A stretch of DNA of 64,000 bases. It comes from JADKAV01 sp963732355 (lineage in GTDB: Bacteria > Actinomycetota > Actinomycetes > S36-B12 > UBA10799). Position 1 is the first letter of the stretch; the number at the start of each line of letters is the position of its first letter. Positions 60,412 to 64,000 of the stretch are shown here, one piece after another. The stretch is taken from assembly GCA_963732355.1 (NCBI GenBank), contig CAVSZD010000008.1, forward strand, positions 1-64,000, written 5' to 3'. The position numbers were made by a program, and so were the translations under genes. Under the pieces are notes generated by a model. That model saw only the letters and a list, made by a program, of their open reading frames with translations, was not told where the DNA came from and searched no databases.

Positions 60412-61826
60412 CAGACGTTCTGCGGCGTCTCGTTGATCACGACGCGCTCGGTCTTGCCCGCCGTTTCCTTCGAGTCGTATCCGTAGCCGTACTCGTATCC
60501 GTAGCCGTACTTCTTGCGTTTCTTCATCGGAACGAAGTTGAGCACCGTACCGAGCAGGCGCGCGTTGACCTGGCGCAGGGCGTCAACGGAATCTTCCACG
60601 TGCTCGATCCGCGTCTCACCTTGGCGCGCGATGAGGATAGCACCATCGGCCGCGGTAGCCAGGATCGCCGCGTCGGTGACCGGAAGAAGTGGGGGTGCGT
60701 CGATCACCACAGTGTCGTAGCGTCCCGCGAGGGTTGCCAGAAGCTCGGCCATCTGGTGGGAGCCGAGCAGTTCGCTGGGGTTGGGTGGGATAGCGCCGGC
60801 AGCCAGAAAGTCCAGCAGGCCGCGTTGCCAGTGAATGACTGCGGTCTCCGTGGTCGCCTGGCCGATGAGGATGTCGGTGAGACCCTTCGACCCGTCGACT
60901 CCGAGGTACTCGGCGACCTTGGGCCGACGCAGATCCGCCTCCATGAGCAGGACCTTCGAGCCTGCCTGTGCCAGGGCGATGGCTAGGTTGCAGGCGGTAG
61001 TGGACTTGCCCTCGCTGGGCAGTGAGGAGGTGATGACCACGGTCTTCGGAGGATTGTCGACGTCCACGTACTGCAGGTTCGTGCGGATGCTGCGGAAGGC
61101 CTCCGCTCGTGGGGTGCCGCGCAGGGTGACCAGGGGGCTGGACTTCGCGTCGGGGTCGTAGGTGACTACACCCAGCGGCGTTGAGCCGGCTGCCTGCTCC
61201 AGGTCTTCGACGGTCTTGACCGAGGTGTCTAGGGTGTGGCGCAGGACCGCGACTCCAACGCCGACCAGTAGGCCCAGGAGTAGGCCGAGCATGACGTTGA
61301 GGGAGGTGCGCGGGGAGACCGGGCTGGTGGGAACCTCAGCCGGCTTGATCACGGTGGCCTGGACCGGGACCTGGTTGGCCTTTGTGTCGGCGCCCTCCAG
61401 CCGGGCGATCTCCGCGGCGAACGAAACAGCGACGGCATTAGCGATCTTGGCCGCCTGGGTAGGGGAGGTGTCAGTGACCGGGACGTTGAGCAGGACTGTG
61501 TTGGGCGGCGTCTGGGCCGAAACCTGGGGGGCGAGTTGGGTGTAGGTCGTGTCGAGGCCGAGTTCCTCGATGACCGGGTCTAGCACGGCGGGGGAGTCGA
61601 CAACATCGACGTACGACTTCACCCTCTGCTGGACGAATAGGCCACCCGAGTAGGCATCGCCCGCGGCGCCGCCGGACTTCACAGACACGAACAGTTGCGA
61701 CTGAGCCTGGTACACCGGGGTCATCGCCAGGGAAGCGCCCAGTGCGATGAGTGTGCCGACAACTGTGGCGATGAGGATCAGTGGCCAGGAGCGGCGGACA
61801 ATCCCGAGGTAATCGTGCAGAGTCAA
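60411..61826 (-). CDS. Polysaccharide copolymerase fused to a tyrosine autokinase (Wzc/CapAB/CpsCD type)
   Basis: 471 aa. Wzz-like N terminus with TM1 (WPLILIATVVGTLIALGASL) and TM2 (LNVMLGLLLGLLVGVGVAVL, about 180-200). Cytoplasmic BY-kinase: Walker A SSLPSEGKST, Walker A' LLMEADLRRP (the first Asp of the usual DADLRRP is Glu), and Walker B VVIDAPPLLPVTD. The C-terminal tail KKYGYGYEYGYGYDSKE holds six tyrosines for autophosphorylation. It controls chain length and export; cycling of Tyr phosphorylation is the known regulatory mode. No cognate phosphatase in the window. Confidence 0.92.
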   Translation of the reverse strand: MTLHDYLGIVRRSWPLILIATVVGTLIALGASLAMTPVYQAQSQLFVSVKSGGAAGDAYSGGLFVQQRVKSYVDVVDSPAVLDPVIEELGLDTTYTQLAPQVSAQTPPNTVLLNVPVTDTSPTQAAKIANAVAVSFAAEIARLEGADTKANQVPVQATVIKPAEVPTSPVSPRTSLNVMLGLLLGLLVGVGVAVLRHTLDTSVKTVEDLEQAAGSTPLGVVTYDPDAKSSPLVTLRGTPRAEAFRSIRTNLQYVDVDNPPKTVVITSSLPSEGKSTTACNLAIALAQAGSKVLLMEADLRRPKVAEYLGVDGSKGLTDILIGQATTETAVIHWQRGLLDFLAAGAIPPNPSELLGSHQMAELLATLAGRYDTVVIDAPPLLPVTDAAILATAADGAILIARQGETRIEHVEDSVDALRQVNARLLGTVLNFVPMKKRKKYGYGYEYGYGYDSKETAGKTERVVINETPQNV

Positions 61827-61884
61827 GGTTCCCCCTAGATGCTTGAAGCCAATCTACCCGAGGACTCTCGGGCGCAGACGCCGG

Positions 61885-63690
61885 TCAGCGAAGATCGACC
61901 TTTGCGGACAGCGCGACGTGTTCGCCAGCCAGTGCGAGCAGTTCCATCGCGGCGCGGCTGGCCTGGCACGAGCTGCCCCACGACTCCTCAAGCGCGACCA
62001 CATCCAGGGGAGGAACCTCGACGTGCGTGATCAGCGGGTGCAGGGGCCGCTGGCCCGTCTCTGCTTCGCTGGAGAGGACCTCGTGGAGTTTCTCGCCCTC
62101 GCGCAGGCCGGTGTACTCGATGTCGATATTCCGGCCGGACTTCTCGATCATGTGCCGGGCAACGTCCTCGATGCGGACAGGCTCGCCCATGTCGAGGATC
62201 AGCGTCTCGGAGTCGCGGCCCAGGGTTGCAGCTTGCAGAACCAGGTGCACCGCCTCGGGGATCGTCATGAAGTAGCGCGTCACGTCGGGGTGGGTGACGG
62301 TGACCGGGCCGCCCCTGGCGATCTGGGAGCGGAACGCGGTCAGCATTGAGCCGCGGGAGCCAAGGACGTTGCCGAAACGCACGGACAGGTAGCGGCCCTC
62401 GTAGGGCGGGCGGATGCCTGCGGTGAGGCGTTCGGTGGTGCGCTTGGAGTGGCCCAGGACACTGACCGGGTCGGCGGCCTTGTCCGTGGAGATGTTCACG
62501 AACACCGGGACGTCGGCCTTGAACGCGGCCTCCAGAACGTTGCGCGTGCCGAGGACGTTGGTCTTGAAGGCCTCCGAAGGCGCGGCCTCCAGCATCGGCA
62601 GATGCTTCAGTGCAGCGGCGTGGAAAACGACGTCCGGACGAACCCGACGCATCACGTCGTGCATGCGCTGCGGGTCGCGGATGTCGGCCAGCAGTAGGTC
62701 GTCCGTGTCGAGCAGCGCCTTGCCGAACATGCTCAGGTGCAGTGCGTGCAGGGCGGACTCGTCGCGGTCCAGCAGTCCGAGGTAGGCGGGGTCGTAGCTG
62801 TTGACCTGCCGGGCGAGTTCGGAACCGATGGACCCGCCAGCACCGGTGATCAGGACGCGCTTCCCGCGCAGCATCGCAGCGATGGAGGTCTCGTCGGTGG
62901 ACACCGGGTTGCGGCCGAGCAGGTCCTCTTCGGTCACTTCGGAGACGTCGGAGAGCCGGACAGCGCCACGGACGATGTCGACGGGGCTGGGGATGACGCG
63001 CAGTTGCACGCCGTGGGCACGGCAGCGCTTGTCGAGGTCGCGCAGTTGTGAGGCAGTGACCTTGGCGATCGCCACCACCAGAACCTGGATGTCGAGTTGT
63101 TCCATGAACTTGTCGAGGTCGGCGACCGTGCCGCGCACGCGCACGCCTTGGATCCGCAGGTGGCGCTTTCGCGGGTCGTCGTCGATGAGGCCGACGACAT
63201 AGTAGCCGCTGTCCTGCCCGACCATCGCGCGGACGATCTGCTGGCCACCGTCGCCGGCGCCGTAGACCAGAGTGCGGTCCCCGGTGCGCGGAGTGATGAG
63301 GCGTTCGCGAACGAACCGAAGTCCGAACCTGCCGGCCAGCTGGATCGCCAGGGCGATGCCGCCAGCGAGCAGGGGGATGGTGCGGGGGAGGTTTTGCGGT
63401 GCGGTGATCAGGGTCGCGATCTCCCACGCGATGGTAACCGCCGCGACGGATAGAACCACACCGCTGACCTCGTCGAAGGAGCCGAACCTGTAGCGGCCGC
63501 GGTAGAGCTGGCGTGCGTAGCCGATCATGACGTGCATGAGGCCCGCGCCGGCGCCCCAGAGAAGGGCTAGGCGCCAGCCGCCGGGTGGAGCGGTGAAGTC
63601 GAAGCGCAACCACAAAGCCAGAGGGACAGCGAGCGTCCAGGCGAACCAGTCAGCGAAGGCTTGTGCTGCTGCGCGGAGGCTACTAGCCAT
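61885..63690 (-). CDS. CapD/FlaA1/WbpM-type membrane nucleotide-sugar 4,6-dehydratase
   Basis: 601 aa. Four N-terminal TM helices (about 10-110), a first Rossmann-like domain (LVYGAGDGGQQIVRAM), then the SDR dehydratase: GKRVLITGAGGSIGSELARQ (NAD binding), ADIRDPQRM, FHAAALKHLPMLE, NISTDKAADPVSVLGHSKRT with the Ser-x-Lys active-site region typical of this group, and VRFGNVLGSRGSMLTAFRSQ. Converts a UDP-HexNAc to its 4-keto-6-deoxy form, a precursor of sugars such as bacillosamine, QuiNAc or FucNAc; it likely supplies the first sugar for the PGT. Confidence 0.9.
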   Translation of the reverse strand: MASSLRAAAQAFADWFAWTLAVPLALWLRFDFTAPPGGWRLALLWGAGAGLMHVMIGYARQLYRGRYRFGSFDEVSGVVLSVAAVTIAWEIATLITAPQNLPRTIPLLAGGIALAIQLAGRFGLRFVRERLITPRTGDRTLVYGAGDGGQQIVRAMVGQDSGYYVVGLIDDDPRKRHLRIQGVRVRGTVADLDKFMEQLDIQVLVVAIAKVTASQLRDLDKRCRAHGVQLRVIPSPVDIVRGAVRLSDVSEVTEEDLLGRNPVSTDETSIAAMLRGKRVLITGAGGSIGSELARQVNSYDPAYLGLLDRDESALHALHLSMFGKALLDTDDLLLADIRDPQRMHDVMRRVRPDVVFHAAALKHLPMLEAAPSEAFKTNVLGTRNVLEAAFKADVPVFVNISTDKAADPVSVLGHSKRTTERLTAGIRPPYEGRYLSVRFGNVLGSRGSMLTAFRSQIARGGPVTVTHPDVTRYFMTIPEAVHLVLQAATLGRDSETLILDMGEPVRIEDVARHMIEKSGRNIDIEYTGLREGEKLHEVLSSEAETGQRPLHPLITHVEVPPLDVVALEESWGSSCQASRAAMELLALAGEHVALSAKVDLR

Positions 63691-63828
63691 CCATTTCCCC
63701 GTTTCCCCACGTTCCCCCGTGGATGCTTGATCAGCGTCTGAGGGGCACGTTACCCCACGGCTGGGCGTGAATGTAGAGGTTAGGTAGAGACACTTACAAA
63801 GTTGTCGCGCACGGGGGTTGTCTTCTGC

Positions 63829-63834
63829 TACTGT
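63829..63834 (+). promoter_or_regulatory. Candidate -10 box of the last gene
   Basis: TACTGT about 50 bases before ATG 63878. A Shine-Dalgarno GGGGGAA is at 63864-63870, so this gene has a normal leader. Confidence 0.3.
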
Positions 63835-63877
63835 CGGCGCGTCGGCTCAAATTCGAACGTGACGGGGGAAACCACCC

Positions 63878-64000
63878 ATGGCTTCTATTCGTAAAGGTGC
63901 ATCCATGCTCGCCGCGGCGGCGATGGGTGCAGGATTGTTGTTGGCGGGGGCTCCCGCCTCCCAGGCAGCTCAGTACCCTCCCACCAAGCCGGTCCGGTGC
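63878..64000 (+). CDS. Secreted protein, 5' end only (cut by window edge)
   Basis: 41 codons from ATG 63878: the signal peptide MASIRKGASMLAAAAMGAGL...APASQA, then AQYPPTKPVRC. No domain is visible before the window ends. The start is fixed by GGGGGAA at a spacing of seven. Divergent from the CapD-type gene, so possibly another member of the surface locus. Confidence 0.7.
   Translation, partial: MASIRKGASMLAAAAMGAGLLLAGAPASQAAQYPPTKPVRC

Noticed and set aside
61988..63613. A 541-codon minus-strand open frame overlapping the CapD-type gene
   Set aside because: Arg/Pro/His-rich and lacking any motif; a frame shadow of a high-GC gene whose true frame carries clear Rossmann and dehydratase motifs.

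Overview
The window is high-GC, densely coded DNA from an actinobacterium (Actinomycetota). This rests on GC-rich third positions, many GTG starts, extended signal peptides, VapBC/PemK/HicAB-type modules, a DUF4012 protein, and several starts that look leaderless (a TANNNT box exactly at -12 to -7 of the start codon). I cannot name a genus. No rRNA, tRNA, CRISPR array, transposase gene or phage structural gene was seen.

Region 1 (1-45 kb) is an accessory region of large secreted or surface proteins, small toxin-antitoxin (TA) modules and dispersed palindromic repeats. The secreted proteins are an M1 metallopeptidase with an NlpC/P60 protein, a 445-aa and a 1,580-aa protein built of carboxypeptidase-regulatory-like repeats, an RCC1-repeat protein, an FG-GAP protein, a >1,200-aa adhesin-like protein with three near-identical 519-bp repeats, and a 3,203-aa FnIII/beta-helix/RHS giant with four near-identical 828-bp units. 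TA-type loci are PemK/MazF-like, VapBC, RHH-Doc, AbrB-RelE-like, HicAB, an orphan BrnA, an orphan AbiEi-like gene and two decayed YefM/YoeB remnants. Four families of short palindromic or dispersed repeats (called A, B, C and D here) separate the genes. A two-gene cassette (secreted protein with a Lys-rich Ig-like tail, then a regulator with two XRE helix-turn-helix motifs) occurs three times in different states of decay.

Region 2 (46-63.7 kb) is an exopolysaccharide/capsule locus: rmlC, rmlA and rmlB for dTDP-sugar synthesis; a methyltransferase, an acetyltransferase and two GT2 glycosyltransferases; a Wzx-like flippase and Wzy-like polymerase that converge and overlap; a tightly coupled four-gene minus-strand operon (class IV aminotransferase, undecaprenyl-phosphate sugar transferase, PLP decarboxylase, HpcH-type aldolase); then DUF4012, a Wzc/CpsD-type copolymerase-kinase and a CapD/FlaA1-type dehydratase. 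The middle of this locus looks visibly lower in GC than its flanks, suggesting exchange. The window ends inside a new secreted-protein gene.

Several genes carry single-base frameshifts or in-frame stops. Some sit in homopolymers and could be assembly errors or phase variation. Others (nonsense codons, truncated toxins) look like true decay.
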